Assembly: GCF_000003605.2 (NCBI RefSeq)
Contig: NW_003142308.1
Span: forward strand, 157,301 to 211,120
Direction of reading: 5' to 3'
DNA: 53,820 nucleotides
Origin: Saccoglossus kowalevskii
Taxonomy: Eukaryota > Hemichordata > Enteropneusta > Harrimaniidae
The notes under the pieces: generated by a model
Database searches by the model: none
Told to the model about the DNA's origin: nothing
What the model saw: only the letters and a program-made list of their open reading frames with translations
Translations under genes and position numbers: made by a program
Shown here: one piece after another, positions 10,860 through 22,254 of the stretch
Layout of the letters: the number at the start of each line of letters is the position of its first letter
Numbering within the stretch: the stretch's first letter is position 1

Positions 10860-13800
10860 TACCACGTATTGTCTGCATTACTCCATTTAACGTATTAGTA
10901 TTTGGCGAGTCCTTTCATAATACCCTGGCAGCTGTTGCCTTACCCTGTGACTGAATTCAAAACCATACATCGTATGTTTCTACCATGCGTGTATACCGTC
11001 ACGTAATATACAGAGAGACATTTACATAATAAAAGTAATCTTTATTGATAGCATATCCTTTTATTGGGATATTGATGCTAGTACAATAAAGTTGCAACAT
11101 ACAAAAAGTATGAAACGTAGTTTAAATATGCAAATACATACATTAAATATAGCAAGGTCATTTTTTGCGCAATACATACATATCCCGTGCTGACTTTATT
11201 TTATTTAGAGTGTGGGGAACATAACATGCTCACCTTGTGGGTAGGTGATAATGATAAAGACACCTAATACACGGAATATTGATGTGCACGTGAAATTACA
11301 TATCGACGATAAACTATTTTTTTTTATATATGAATAAAATAATTAGTATATGTGTACTGCAGATTACTTACCATTTGCTGTGAAATTGTCATTATTTATC
11401 ACACACATGAAAATAAGATAAAATAGTGCATTTTAAAGTTGGTTAATCTAGGTTCGTGAAAATATTTGACTAACTGCATGCTTATTGCTATACAAGACAG
11501 ATATAAACGTTATATTAAATAACACGTATATAGTTTCCTTGGTTCAAAATATTAAAAGTAACTGAAAACTAACAAAAGCCGGCAAAGGATCTGCTCCGCT
11601 AAAAAAAGTAATTTTTCGGGACAGAAATGTTTCCACTTAATTAAAGACACACAAACAAGAGACTTCTATAGGATTAACACCGCTGTTTTAACAAGTGACG
11701 TTTTGCGTGTGTTAATCCAATAAAAGCACGCGCCAACTCAAAAACAAAATATTATCATTAGGCACACACTCAAGAAAATGTCTGAAATACATTTAGGGCG
11801 AAGGTACGACCACAAATACCTAAATTTCGGCAGCAATAGAACAGAACTATTTTTCAAAACTGTCAACCTTTCTAGATTGTAGATCAAAAAGACAAATTCT
11901 AATTTTAAGTTCACAATCTGTTACCTGCCTGTGAAGTTTGACAATCCTAGCGTAGCGGATCGCCAATATTATATATAAAACTAATCGGCTTTAAAATGTG
12001 GCTGAATTTTATTATTATTCACATTTCAATGTGAAATTCAATTCAAAAACGTTTGGTTTCTCAGATTTGTGAATTTCACGAACACCAACTGAGTTTACAT
12101 ATCAAAAATCAATGTAATAATCAATGTAGAATACAGAATTGAAATTTAAAAAGAAAATTGTAATATACATTGTAAAGATAACAGTAACATTGTGCTTTCC
12201 GATACCTAACATATTTACTTAACATAGTTATAAATTGACTGATTCTAAAAATAATCGAAAACTAATGTTTTTTTAAATACGTTTTTAATTCCAGCAACTG
12301 TTGAAAGTAACCCCAGATATGGTAATGTGACCATAGCAAGTAACGAAATTATTAAAAATGCAGAGGCACAATGATATTTTACTTTTGTACTATTATTCAA
12401 AATTGCGCATAATATTTTCAATACATTGTGCCAAACTCGTTCATTAAAAAAATCGTTGAATTGATTTCAACTATTTGTAAAAGGGCGTTATTAGTTCGAC
12501 GATGGTCTACAGACGAACGGCTTAGAAACGTTGCATCCAGATCAAACGGCGCCGTCTTTTGTCATTTACACTGTTGTTGTGAATAGTATTGGAATAATGG
12601 TTCATGAAGAAATGCTAGAACACAAGTGGAAAAATGACATAATATAACCAGGACATACTGAGATACTGATAAGCAGCACTGACATTCGTGTACGAATTTC
12701 TTTGGACTAGTCACTGTTAAAAAATTGTTTATACCAATAATTATTTTTTACACAAAAGATTTAGATATGGATAGTAATAATATATACATATATTAAAACC
12801 AAGTATTATAAAAAAAATGGTTTGTTAGGGGTTTAGTTGTAATGCCTATTATCAATACAATACAATACAATGTATCAACCTAACATTTAAATTTAAATAC
12901 CATGTGTTTGATGTATCACCTCTATTTAGGTATGTTGCAAAATTAATATGCGGATGGATATCAACAGTTTAGAAGGATAACTTTATTTTACATTATGCAA
13001 TATATGAATAAGAAGTGGACAATCCACGACTTGATTTTGCTACTTTAGAACATACGAAATGTTGACATTAGATATGCACATGTCTTTGCAAAGGGTGACA
13101 CATGTTAATAGACAAAATGCCACTTGCATAAAACTACGATGAAATGCCTTTTATTTGGTGTGTCGTACGATGTTTGTCTTTATATGTTGGATACCGTATA
13201 AACAAATATCAAGCAAATTAATACGATTACGTCCGTTCCGTGTCTATACCTGAATATAAGTTGGATAAGACTATTTGAACATGCTGATTATTAACAGTAT
13301 TTTACAAATAGAATAAAATAAAATATCAAAGTTGCAAATTAACAATATTTGCCGTGGCAACCTGTATATTTGTCATAAATGTCTGTTCTAGTCACATTAT
13401 ACACATCAATTCCTATAATTTGATATATCACATGTTGACAAAATTCAAAAATTCAATCGTCTGTATAAAAAATATTATAATTTGCAATCTGATTTCAGTT
13501 TTGTATCCCACATTATACTTCGCTGACGATGACATTCAAAACTGCTGAGTTTTGCCAGAAGGCATTTTAATAATTTAAAAAGCCCAAAACATGGAACCAA
13601 TGCCAATTGTCATTATTCAGTCATATTCTATATGTCGAGCCGATTTGTTGGCTGTTTTGAACGTTTCAAGTCATAATTTAGATAAAAAGAAAATTATACA
13701 AATTAGGGGCTAACCATTCCGTCATCCTGACCATATTTTTATCTTGTATGAACAGCATAGACAACTGATTCTACAATGCTTGGTGTCTGGGTTGTGGTGG

Positions 13801-13930
13801 TTAATGGTCGGCTACGACAGCCCATGGAATATATAAGGAGAAGTTAAACTTGATTTTTGAAATTCAAGATAATTAAAATAAAGGTGTCGAAAACTACATT
13901 ATTTTAAAAAGGGGATACAGAGCTTTTTTG
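10860..13930. other. AT-rich sequence between the two paralogues, nothing recognised
   Basis: AATAAA at 11028-11033 could serve the upstream pseudogene. Otherwise there are only very AT-rich stretches and short frames without coding character. Confidence 0.5.
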
Positions 13931-14356
13931 TGAAGATTTGGCACTTATAAGCTTCCACTTCGCGAGGCTCGTTAAACTGCATTGTTCATCCAAGTTTTTT
14001 CGGCGTTTGTGGTTTAGCTCAAATGTCTTTGATACCATGAAATGCTATTGTTGTACATGTTGTAATCTTAGGTCGTCTGAGGAAACATCCGTATACAAAC
14101 CAGTGAACTGCGATCTATGAAATAATTAGACACATGCTTCTTTTAAATTATATAAATGTATCGTCTTCATTACCTTGTATCCCACAACTCAAGCAATCTT
14201 CAAAATCTATATTAACATCACGCAGATGCAGTAGTGCCCTGTGGTTCGTGTAGTATGTAAGTCACTTTCACGTATTTACCAAATCACAACTCTCGTGAAA
14301 ATAACTTAAATGTCCCACACGCGACAGAGCGAAGGCATGGCGTTCTTGCATAATAC
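13931..14356. other. 3' flank of the minus-strand membrane-protein gene
   Basis: A 60-codon open frame (plus strand, to 14120) with a Cys-rich CYCCTCC segment overlaps this stretch. It begins at TTG rather than ATG and has no recognisable homology, so it is not called as a gene. The rest is probably the far 3' flank of the gene at 14492-14977. Confidence 0.4.
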
Positions 14357-14362
14357 TTTATT
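14357..14362 (-). terminator. poly(A) signal AATAAA for the membrane-protein gene
   Basis: Read on the minus strand, AATAAA lies about 130 bases past the stop codon at 14492-14494. This is a reasonable 3' UTR length, and no other canonical signal is closer. Confidence 0.5.
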
Positions 14363-14491
14363 GTACACTTGCCTTCTGCATCTGGTAACTCACATACTAT
14401 CACATACATTAGTACAACATGGTATATGGAAGATAAACAAATCTCCGTATTGAATTAATTGCTTCAGTTCGCGTGATGCTAATTTAAACTT

Positions 14492-14977
14492 TCACAATGG
14501 GCTCGTACGATGCTCTACACTGGCATATTGTGCTCTGTTTGTCACAAACGCATCCACCGGGTTATGGTTGTCCAAACGTGCACGCCAGCAAAGAAAAGCA
14601 CCTGTCCACCCACTAAGAAAACCAATAGACAGGAACACCCCGCCAACAACAATAAATACATTGATTCCACCAACAGGGATTGGCGACATTGCACAGCCAA
14701 CTCCGAGGAATATAAAAGCTGGTAAAAGGGACGAGCCTGCTAAAATGAGACACATCACGCCATACATAATCTTAAGTTCAAATGACGTCAGTTTTGTTAG
14801 ATATCCTTTACGACCATTTCGACGTCTTCGTCTACGCCTCCGCCGTCGTTTTTCTGTTTCTTGTGTTTTGGTATCATCCTCTGTCATCATATCTTCCTCA
14901 TCATTATTGTTCGTCTCCATTGTCAATGAGTAAGATTGTTCGACCAATGTGTCCTCTGGATTATCCATTATTTTGAC
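14492..14977 (-). CDS. small two-helix membrane protein, TMEM100-like architecture
   Basis: The intact coding exon runs from ATG at 14968-14966 to TGA at 14492, 158 residues. The listed frame reaches 14983 only through a TTG within the TTGCAG acceptor, so ATG 14968 is the better start. Residues 1-40 are acidic (NNNDEEDMMTEDD), followed by about ten consecutive arginines and NGRKG. The first helix covers IMYGVMCLILAGSSLLPAFI and ends FLGVG. A short CAMSPIPVGG turn leads to a second helix, INVFIVVGGVFLSIGFLSGW, then TGAFLCWRAR and a polar 30-residue tail. The basic-then-hairpin layout with G..I.VF....F...G and LCW(R/K).R after helix 2 resembles vertebrate TMEM100-type proteins, which are also encoded by one coding exon. 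That assignment is inference; the function is unknown. Its damaged paralogue lies 3.7 kb away in opposite orientation. Confidence 0.8.
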   Translation of the reverse strand, partial: VKIMDNPEDTLVEQSYSLTMETNNNDEEDMMTEDDTKTQETEKRRRRRRRRRRNGRKGYLTKLTSFELKIMYGVMCLILAGSSLLPAFIFLGVGCAMSPIPVGGINVFIVVGGVFLSIGFLSGWTGAFLCWRARLDNHNPVDAFVTNRAQYASVEHRTSPL

Positions 14978-14990
14978 CTGCAATCAAAAC
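14978..14990 (-). promoter_or_regulatory. 3' splice acceptor before the membrane-protein exon
   Basis: On the minus strand the sequence is cgttttgattgcag immediately followed by GTCAAAATAATGG, a good pyrimidine-rich acceptor with AG at 14979-14978 and the start codon nine bases into the exon. It implies a non-coding 5' exon upstream (coordinates above 15000) that cannot be located by eye. Confidence 0.55.
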
Positions 14991-15735
14991 GACAGTAATG
15001 TTTAAGATATGATGAAGTTTACCATGTGTATCGGGATGTACACCACATATGGTAACTGTTTATTTGGTGCACACATTATCGTTTCAACATGTTGCTTTTT
15101 CAGTTAGTATAACAAACTAAATTAGCAGTTGTACTTGTAGTACTAATCCCTTTAGTTTGGGATTCTTTTATACTGCGATTAAAACCATTCATCCTTCATC
15201 GATGCTCATCATAGATGTTCAGGTTTGTATGATAGGACTGTTTACCCTGTCGTATGAATACTGAAGATTCCACCGATGGCTGGCATTCGCAATGTTATTC
15301 AATGTTACGAATGTCTGGCCACGTTTGTTGCAGCATATATCAATAAATGAACTACCAGCACCTATGCAACAGCGCCATCATATAGACTCCCAAAGATTTA
15401 TTCTATATATTGGGGAACGTGACTTGGTCTTTGCCATTTTGCATCATGGTAATTTATCCCGATGAAAATGTTCAAAGGTCAATATGCTTCACCCTCAACT
15501 GAAAGATGTATAAGCTATCGTGACTAATATCATATTTATTGTCTTGAATTACTTTTAGAATGTGGAATTTACTAACGTGAAAGATGTGGAATAATGCTTA
15601 TGATTGTGAAAACTAAATTATCAGTTTATGCATAATAATTGGTCCATTTTTGAAAATATAGTTTGTACACCACAACGGAATGGTGTTTATTGTTGACTAA
15701 TGAATGGTCTAATGACAATAAATAAGACAAATGTC
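14991..15735. other. 5' flank of the minus-strand gene, no exon or promoter identified
   Basis: This probably holds the intron, and perhaps the 5' exon, of the gene at 14492-14977. Nothing can be pinned down. Confidence 0.4.
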
Positions 15736-15739
15736 CTTC

Positions 15740-16067
15740 ACAATTGTGAAGAGATTCTATCTTATACATAGGTATATACAATACTTAAAAAAAAACATTA
15801 CGCATTTGTAAAATCATTAATACATCCTCAGAACGATGAGTATAATTTCAATGCGAAGCTAACATGGAAATGGCTGATTACGCACTATCATGTCACTTGC
15901 TACTCAAACATACATATTTTAATGACAGATATCTGTAATCATGTATAATTATTTGCAATGTTTCTCGGAATCTGACGTCCCAAATTGGGCGAATTATCAA
16001 CAGTATCAAATGCGTAATGTTTTGTTTAAAGTATACTCTGTATAAATTAGAATCTCTTCACAATTGT
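15740..16067. mobile_element. 328-bp MITE with ~70-bp inverted termini
   Basis: The left end at 15740-15812 (ACAATTGTGAAGAGATTCTA to AACATTACGCATTTG) is matched in reverse complement by 16007-16067 (CAAATGCGTAATGTTTTG to AGAATCTCTTCACAATTGT). About 195 bases of AT-rich interior have no ORF. The outermost CTTCACAATTGTGAAG is itself palindromic. A non-autonomous DNA transposon is the simplest reading; target-site duplications are not obvious. Confidence 0.8.
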
Positions 16068-19000
16068 ATATAGAGATATTTGGCATCTTCTCTCAATGAT
16101 TCACATGTAATTCTTACTAAATGTTTTATTCTATACTCTATAGGAACTCGAGGTAGATTAAATGTTATAGTTATTATGATTTATAAAATTGTGAGTTTTT
16201 GTATAAGTGATGCCTTGTTATCTCTTTATTAATTTATCTAAAATAACTAAAATTTACTAGATTCGCATTGAACAACGCATAATAAGCTGCATTTGCATTC
16301 ATTTTGAATTTATCCTACTTTTAATGGGATGAGTATGAAGATTCAATGATGGATAATTTGTATGTGGTAGTTTATGTAAATAAAATCGACCAACGCCTTG
16401 CAATTTACAGATGTTTGCAATCTTCTGGTATGTATGTTTTCAAGCTGCATGACCTGGCTCGTGACATTTTATTTTATAGCAAACTAGCACGACATGGTCT
16501 ACAGTATGTTAATTCATTGCTATTACACATACACAATAAACTGAATAAGTGAAACTAGCAATCATTTGGTTCACCTTCATAATTGTTATTCCTCGCAACC
16601 AAACGTTTAACATCATGGGAAATCAATTAGTAGATTTGTGCCGTATAACATAGGGTTGACTATTTCCTATTAGTGGTACACTGTCTCGTATTTGATGTCT
16701 TAGTGGTCATCATTAATACATAATTGCTGTCTCAACTACAGAATTTTGATTGACTCCAAATTTGACATACATGCCTGGGGTGTATTGAAGAATTAGACTG
16801 GTAAAGTAAAGACAAAATGTCCTACAGATGGATTACATTATTTTCACGTATTGTTAAAATATGCAGTGATATTCTATAATTTAGGTGCGTGGGAATGCAG
16901 ACACTTATCCCTAGATATTTGCGAAATAAGAGTAATGAATAAGTCTCAACAATCTTTTTATTCCATTAATATTTACCTATTGTTTTAAAAGCTGACAAGT
17001 TAAGGGTAGATTATTCTGTCACAATTTTGTGTTTCTTAGACCTTTGTGAATCAATTGAACATGATAGGTCCGGAAATTCATATAGTGTGAAGATTTTGGT
17101 AAAAAACAGGATACCAATTGCGGAATTGTAAAAACTGTTTTTCCGCTTATTACTTTGGAATAGTTTTCTCTGGCTCGGATCAACGGGTGCCAGTTACGAA
17201 ATGTTAGGCAGCCAGATGTAACAAAGATTTCGTTAGAGGAAAGGGTTAAAATATAGGTTATAGTACATTTCAATGAGTTGGATGTGTGTTTAGCAATGAA
17301 CATTCTGATGTTTTATATGTCACTGTGACAGTACAATCTGGGCCACATCATTCACTTAGTCCCTGCATTCATGTCTTTATTATTGTTTATAACTGATACT
17401 CACGTATGACAGCTAGTCGAAATTCAGATTACAGTCAATTAATGTCTGAACATTTTATTATTCATTACGTATTTGTTTTGTTTTATTCATTGCACACATT
17501 GAAACACATCATAAAGGCTTGCATTCGAATCGGTCAAGGCAGGTCAGAGCCCCAGAAAACACAATTTGTTAAAACAAAATGCTTTTCACGCTGTCAGTTG
17601 CAATTACGTATAATGTATGATTCTAGTTTAAACAAAATCCGTCAATGCACGATATCCGCTTCTAGGATAGCATAATTCAAATTTTAACACTAACGTCGAA
17701 GCAATCATCTAACTTGTGATGGATCGTGAAACGAATGCAAGTGCACATTATGTACAATATATAACTGAATCACTATCCGAACTATGTCAGTCAATATACA
17801 TGCATAAGCACGTAGACCCAAGAGAAGAGCGTCTCTCTCTAAAAGTAAAGTATTAGGTTAGGATACGATATACTAATAAGAAGATTAATGTACACTCTGG
17901 TAACTGACGTCCCAGAGAAAAGTTATGTAAATAACAGTGTTACACTGTTAGCATTGAGATGGTGATGTTGAAATATCATAACGCATGGGGTGTACATGTA
18001 ATTCTTTATTTCGATAAGGATGAAGAAACTCTCTTCAGTGACATCTGAAATGGGAAGAAAAGGATTCATTATGTAACAACTTATTTGCAGCACAATAAAT
18101 TCAGTGGAGGGACAGTCTAACAAGTACCGTTGAAATTAAGTAGGTAACTAATATGCACATATTTCAACATTAAATTAATCACATATGGTAAGTATTTTTA
18201 TTTAAATCTAAAGTGGTTAATGGAATTGCTGTAAACAGCTAAAAAATAATTAATCACGTCACTAATTTCCTTTAAATCTGTATTGATTTTAATTAAAAAA
18301 TTAGGTTCTTTAAGTAATTAGAACAACTTTATCACTTATTGGTACCTGTGATGCTCGAGAGTGTGACATTTTGTTACTCAATGACAGTATTACTCGATAG
18401 TATTCGCTCTATGATCGGGCAAATATTTTTTTTTTGAACAGAGCATACTTGCGAACATGTATATAGGGTTTGATTAATAACATTTTTGCTTGACAAATTT
18501 GTTGGGATTCCTATTATATAAATAAAACACAAAATCATGATTTTATTATAATACAGTATGATAATTGCGGAACTGAATATGATCATACAATTGGGAACGC
18601 CAGTCACTTTAAATCCGAACTCCACCTTGAGGAAGTGATACAACGGCACTATCATTAAGCTGAAACGCCCAACCACAAACCGAACAACACGCCGATAATT
18701 TATTAATAAGTCGTTGTCATGGCATTATTAACTCAATTATTTCTTCAAATAAAATACAATATCTATTTGGGAACGGAAATTATTGAAAACTTCCGCTACA
18801 TTAACACCTAAAAGTCTCAGTACAGACTCTGTAGACGCTCATAGACCCAAAATTAAAAATATGTTGTTGTCGAGATTAACACTGACTGTCGTTATATTGC
18901 CTTAAGAAAGTTCTTACTCGAGTTAACTGAAGTTAGGTTGACATATAATCTGCAACGTGTCATATTTTCTTTTATTCTTTTAGGCTTAATCTCTGGTCAG

Positions 19001-19490
19001 CGCTTTGTTTTAGATGTTAGTTAATGAAAGTAGGTTCATTATGTACGTACTTAAAATAATTAGGCAATTATTGAAACGTGTTAATAAGATTCCTACAAAT
19101 CAGACACTAAAGTTGCTCAGCCAAACGATCCATTGGAATAACATTTATCCAGTTGCTAACAAAATCCGACCACATTCCACCTTCTCGCGTGAACAAATCT
19201 CTTGCACATACAAACAGCTCATTACACAGAGAACCAAATCACTTCCCTTGGGTATTTGATTGCTGATTGGGGAAATGTATAGATATATGTAACGTACAAT
19301 AAGGACAGGAAGATGAACCAACAGCTTATTTATCGACCCAAACCCCAAACCAAAAAGGCGTGTTTTGTGGTCGAGGTAGAGTGTACTCTTATACAGCTAA
19401 CAGACGGTCGAAAGCAAAGCGCGCTAGCCACAGCAAGAAGTAAAAGCAAAAATACAATGACCACCCATACACTGTAAATCTCGAAAGCAC
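16068..19490. other. AT-rich intergenic sequence, nothing recognised
   Basis: Frames of 60-100 codons (for example plus strand 17406-17675 and minus strand 18374-18676) show no known domain and no consistent codon bias. No RNA gene or repeat family was seen. Confidence 0.5.
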
Positions 19491-19755
19491 TTTCATGTTT
19501 TTCTATAAAACATACCGTTTTAATTGAAAACACGCTGTTGTAATTAAAAACATGTGTATTTTATAATAAAACACTTGTATTTTCTATCAAAACAGTAGTG
19601 TTTTAATATTTTTAGAAAAGTGTTTTAGGGAGTTATTAAAACACTTTTTGATGAAAATTAAGCACATTGTAAACACACAAAAATACACTTTCCCGAAATA
19701 AAACACTAGGTGTTTTTCGGTGACATAAATGTGTAATTAAGGTGTTTATTGACAG
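19490..19755. repeat. cluster of AAAACAC/GTGTTTT words, degenerate repeat
   Basis: About ten AAAACAC- or GTGTTTT-type words in both orientations occur in roughly 260 bases, including the small hairpin AAAACAC-TAG-GTGTTTT near 19700 and a similar one near 19595. It is probably a decayed foldback or palindromic repeat. No coding capacity. Confidence 0.5.
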
Positions 19756-20955
19756 AACATTTAAGGGCTAATGCATCCACCTTTATGCAAAATTGAGTGA
19801 AAATTCCGGGGACTCGTGAGTAAACATTACGGTATACCTTTGTTAAGATTTATCCATCTTCCCTATAATCCCCACCTTGGTTTAACAAGACATATTCCTA
19901 GTTATGCATAACGAATTTCGTTTATGTTTTTTAAGTGGTCAAAATACACATTCACTGAATGCACCTATGTGAGCCATATATATAAATGTATGTGACACGT
20001 GTTACAATTTGCACAACATTGACAGAAAAATGTCAGCAACGTGTATGTTTAACCAAGTGTACATAATCTGTAAAGTAGAGTTAACAAATGCGTCATATAT
20101 TTGTATGTGTAACTATTGCAATGTCAACACACATAGCAATACATGCGTCGCTTGTTAATAACAACTGATATGAAGAGCAAACACCTGAGAAACACAACGA
20201 AACGTTTAGTTTACTCGTGGACCGTGAATCGCGTGGGAGGTTGTTACTGTTCATTAGATGGAAGGTTATGTCTTGATTTTATCGAAATTCTCCGTCTCGC
20301 CAATTACTACTAATGTGTTGTCTACCAACTTAATCAATGCCCAGTGCTTATTACATTGATTCCACTGGATAATAACAGTCTTGCAACGTTACTTTCACTG
20401 TGACGTATTTCATTTCTTTTAATTGAATTTTCTTCTTGATTGTAGGAAGTTTCACAAAGTAGAAATTATATGTTATTAATGAAACAGGAACACTTAACGT
20501 GTTTCCGTCCAGTGATATTGTTACATAATTCATCAGTTAGCGTATTTACAGTGATCAATGCTTAATTTCATACCATTTATTTGCAAATGCATTTTGCGTG
20601 TATTTTGTATTGTTGCTATACTAATCAATAAACAATCATACATTCATTAATATTTAAGGAATAGAATTTTGATTTTATGCAAGAACACATTAATCCCTAC
20701 AAGATGTGTTAAGGATCAACTCTCACTCACAATATTGGAGATCTCGGTTAAACCCCGTCAGCAAGTTTACTACATGCCTTCATCCGCCAATCAAACACAC
20801 ACTTTAGAATAGGAACATCCGGCGATTTTTACGGTCCAGTGAGCCATGTTCGGACCATCGTAAATAGCAACAGAGAGGTCCAATGATCACAGAAATTCCC
20901 GGAACTACTCGTTTGCTTAGAGAAAATTTAAAAAAAATAAAAATAACAAACATGA
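19756..20955. other. AT-rich sequence, nothing recognised
   Basis: No gene seen. A slightly GC-richer stretch from about 20720 leads into the inverted-repeat arm at 20958. Confidence 0.45.
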
Positions 20956-20957
20956 TG

Positions 20958-21145
20958 GTGTTAGTATTCAACATTTTACAGCGGGCCCAATATATTTACA
21001 TACACCTAACTCCCACATCTGGTAGGTAATTACCAGGGAAATTTTCAACATCCCCAGGCACTTCCCGAGACACTCCAATGACCGTTGTAGACTCAATAAA
21101 GTTACATACCCGCTCACGTGACAGTGAGACTCAAAACACCGGATT
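20958..21145 (+). repeat. left arm of a ~1.1-kb inverted-repeat pair
   Basis: This arm matches the reverse complement of 21925-22130 at roughly three quarters of positions. Shared blocks are ATTTACATACAC, GGTAATTACC, CCGTTGTAGAC(T/G)CAATAAAGTTACA and the GTTTTGA/TCAAAAC edge. Each arm in its own orientation contains AATAAAG, as the R region of an LTR would. The arms are about 780 bases apart. It could be the termini of a foldback element or two oppositely oriented LTR fragments. Confidence 0.65.
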
Positions 21146-21924
21146 CGGTATGCCTTTGATGTGTGGCCATGAGGAACGAGGGGTAGTTGAACTATTCCAT
21201 TGCTTTGTAGATACAGAAATATAATACGAAGATTAAACTGGGAATAAATATTAATAAAAAATGATAAATCTAATTTTTTTTGATTGGTAGTGTGTTAAGA
21301 TGTTGTCAATTGATTTATATTAATAATACAATGTATTAGCGTTGTGAGTTTCCCGTTCATTTTCTCGCATTATGGCTGGTCATATTGCCAGTTTGCCAGA
21401 GCACTCATCGCCCAGTCAATCTTTCCTTGGAATCTTCTACTTAGTTTCACTTCCACACCGTCACTATATACTAAAATTCGATAAACTAAACGATTTCAGT
21501 GGACGAAGGCCGCTACTCCTCTCGAGACGTATCCGATCGATCCGACTGAAATGCCGCACAATCCCTTGAATCGTTGCCCTCGTTAGTCTAACTTCCTCTG
21601 TCGTCGATCATTCGCAAGAGGCAAATTATCTCTATCTCAGTGTCTTCTTCTAAACGCTATGACATAATAGCGATAATTGTTCAAAATCAGAAACTGAATT
21701 CAAAACAAAACTGTTCTCACGAAGATAATTTAGATAATTTCATTATTATATGTGTTTAAATTTTTGTATCAACTAGGTTTATTATTTTTGCGAAACGTTC
21801 AAAATAGAATTTATTAAAAGAACCAGCATATGTATGCATGGAATAATAAATTGCCCGATATAAAAAAAATTAGTAAAACATGATTGTTGGATGAATGTTT
21901 GACTGGACCCTTTACGTTGTAGTA
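21146..21924. other. interior of the inverted-repeat pair, no gene established
   Basis: On the minus strand, short frames stand out (ending with the stop at 21370-21372, peptide FQGKIDWAMSALANWQYDQP; another at about 21600-21490), but neither is recognised and stops separate them. A 65-codon plus frame (21372-21569) covers the same bases and is equally unsupported. Confidence 0.35.
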
Positions 21925-22130
21925 GTTGAATCCAACTGAAACCCTGGTCCGTTGTTTTGATTGATTGTCAAGTAGGCGGGTGTGTAACTTTATTGCGTCT
22001 ACAACGGTCGTTGGGGCGTCTAGCAAAGTGTCTGGGGGTGTTGCAAAGTCCCTCGGTAATTACCTACCGGGTGCGGGATTTAAGTGTATGTAAATATCTT
22101 GCGCTCGCTGTAATAAAGTTTGCAACCACA
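21925..22130 (-). repeat. right arm of the ~1.1-kb inverted-repeat pair
   Basis: This is the reverse-complement partner of 20958-21145. It lies about 125 bases beyond the 3' end of the Crypton-like pseudogene, so it may be connected with that element's end. Confidence 0.65.
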
Positions 22131-22254
22131 CATAAATCCAATTTTACAACAATACATGTAAAAACCACTCACATCGGATATATGAACTTGTCAACCAAAA
22201 ATGAAATTCAAACAATCGATAATTTGCAAAAGTTTAACAACAAAGCATACTAAT

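Noticed and set aside
14510-14976. Three plus-strand frames opposite the membrane-protein exon
   Set aside because: They are shadows. The Arg-rich tract and helices make sense only on the minus strand, which also has the paralogue.
17406-18676. Frames of 66-100 codons on both strands
   Set aside because: No domain, signal peptide or paralogue; such lengths are expected by chance in this much sequence.
21957-22253. Plus-strand 98-codon frame
   Set aside because: It crosses an inverted-repeat arm and AT-rich flank, starts at a non-ATG codon, and shows no homology.
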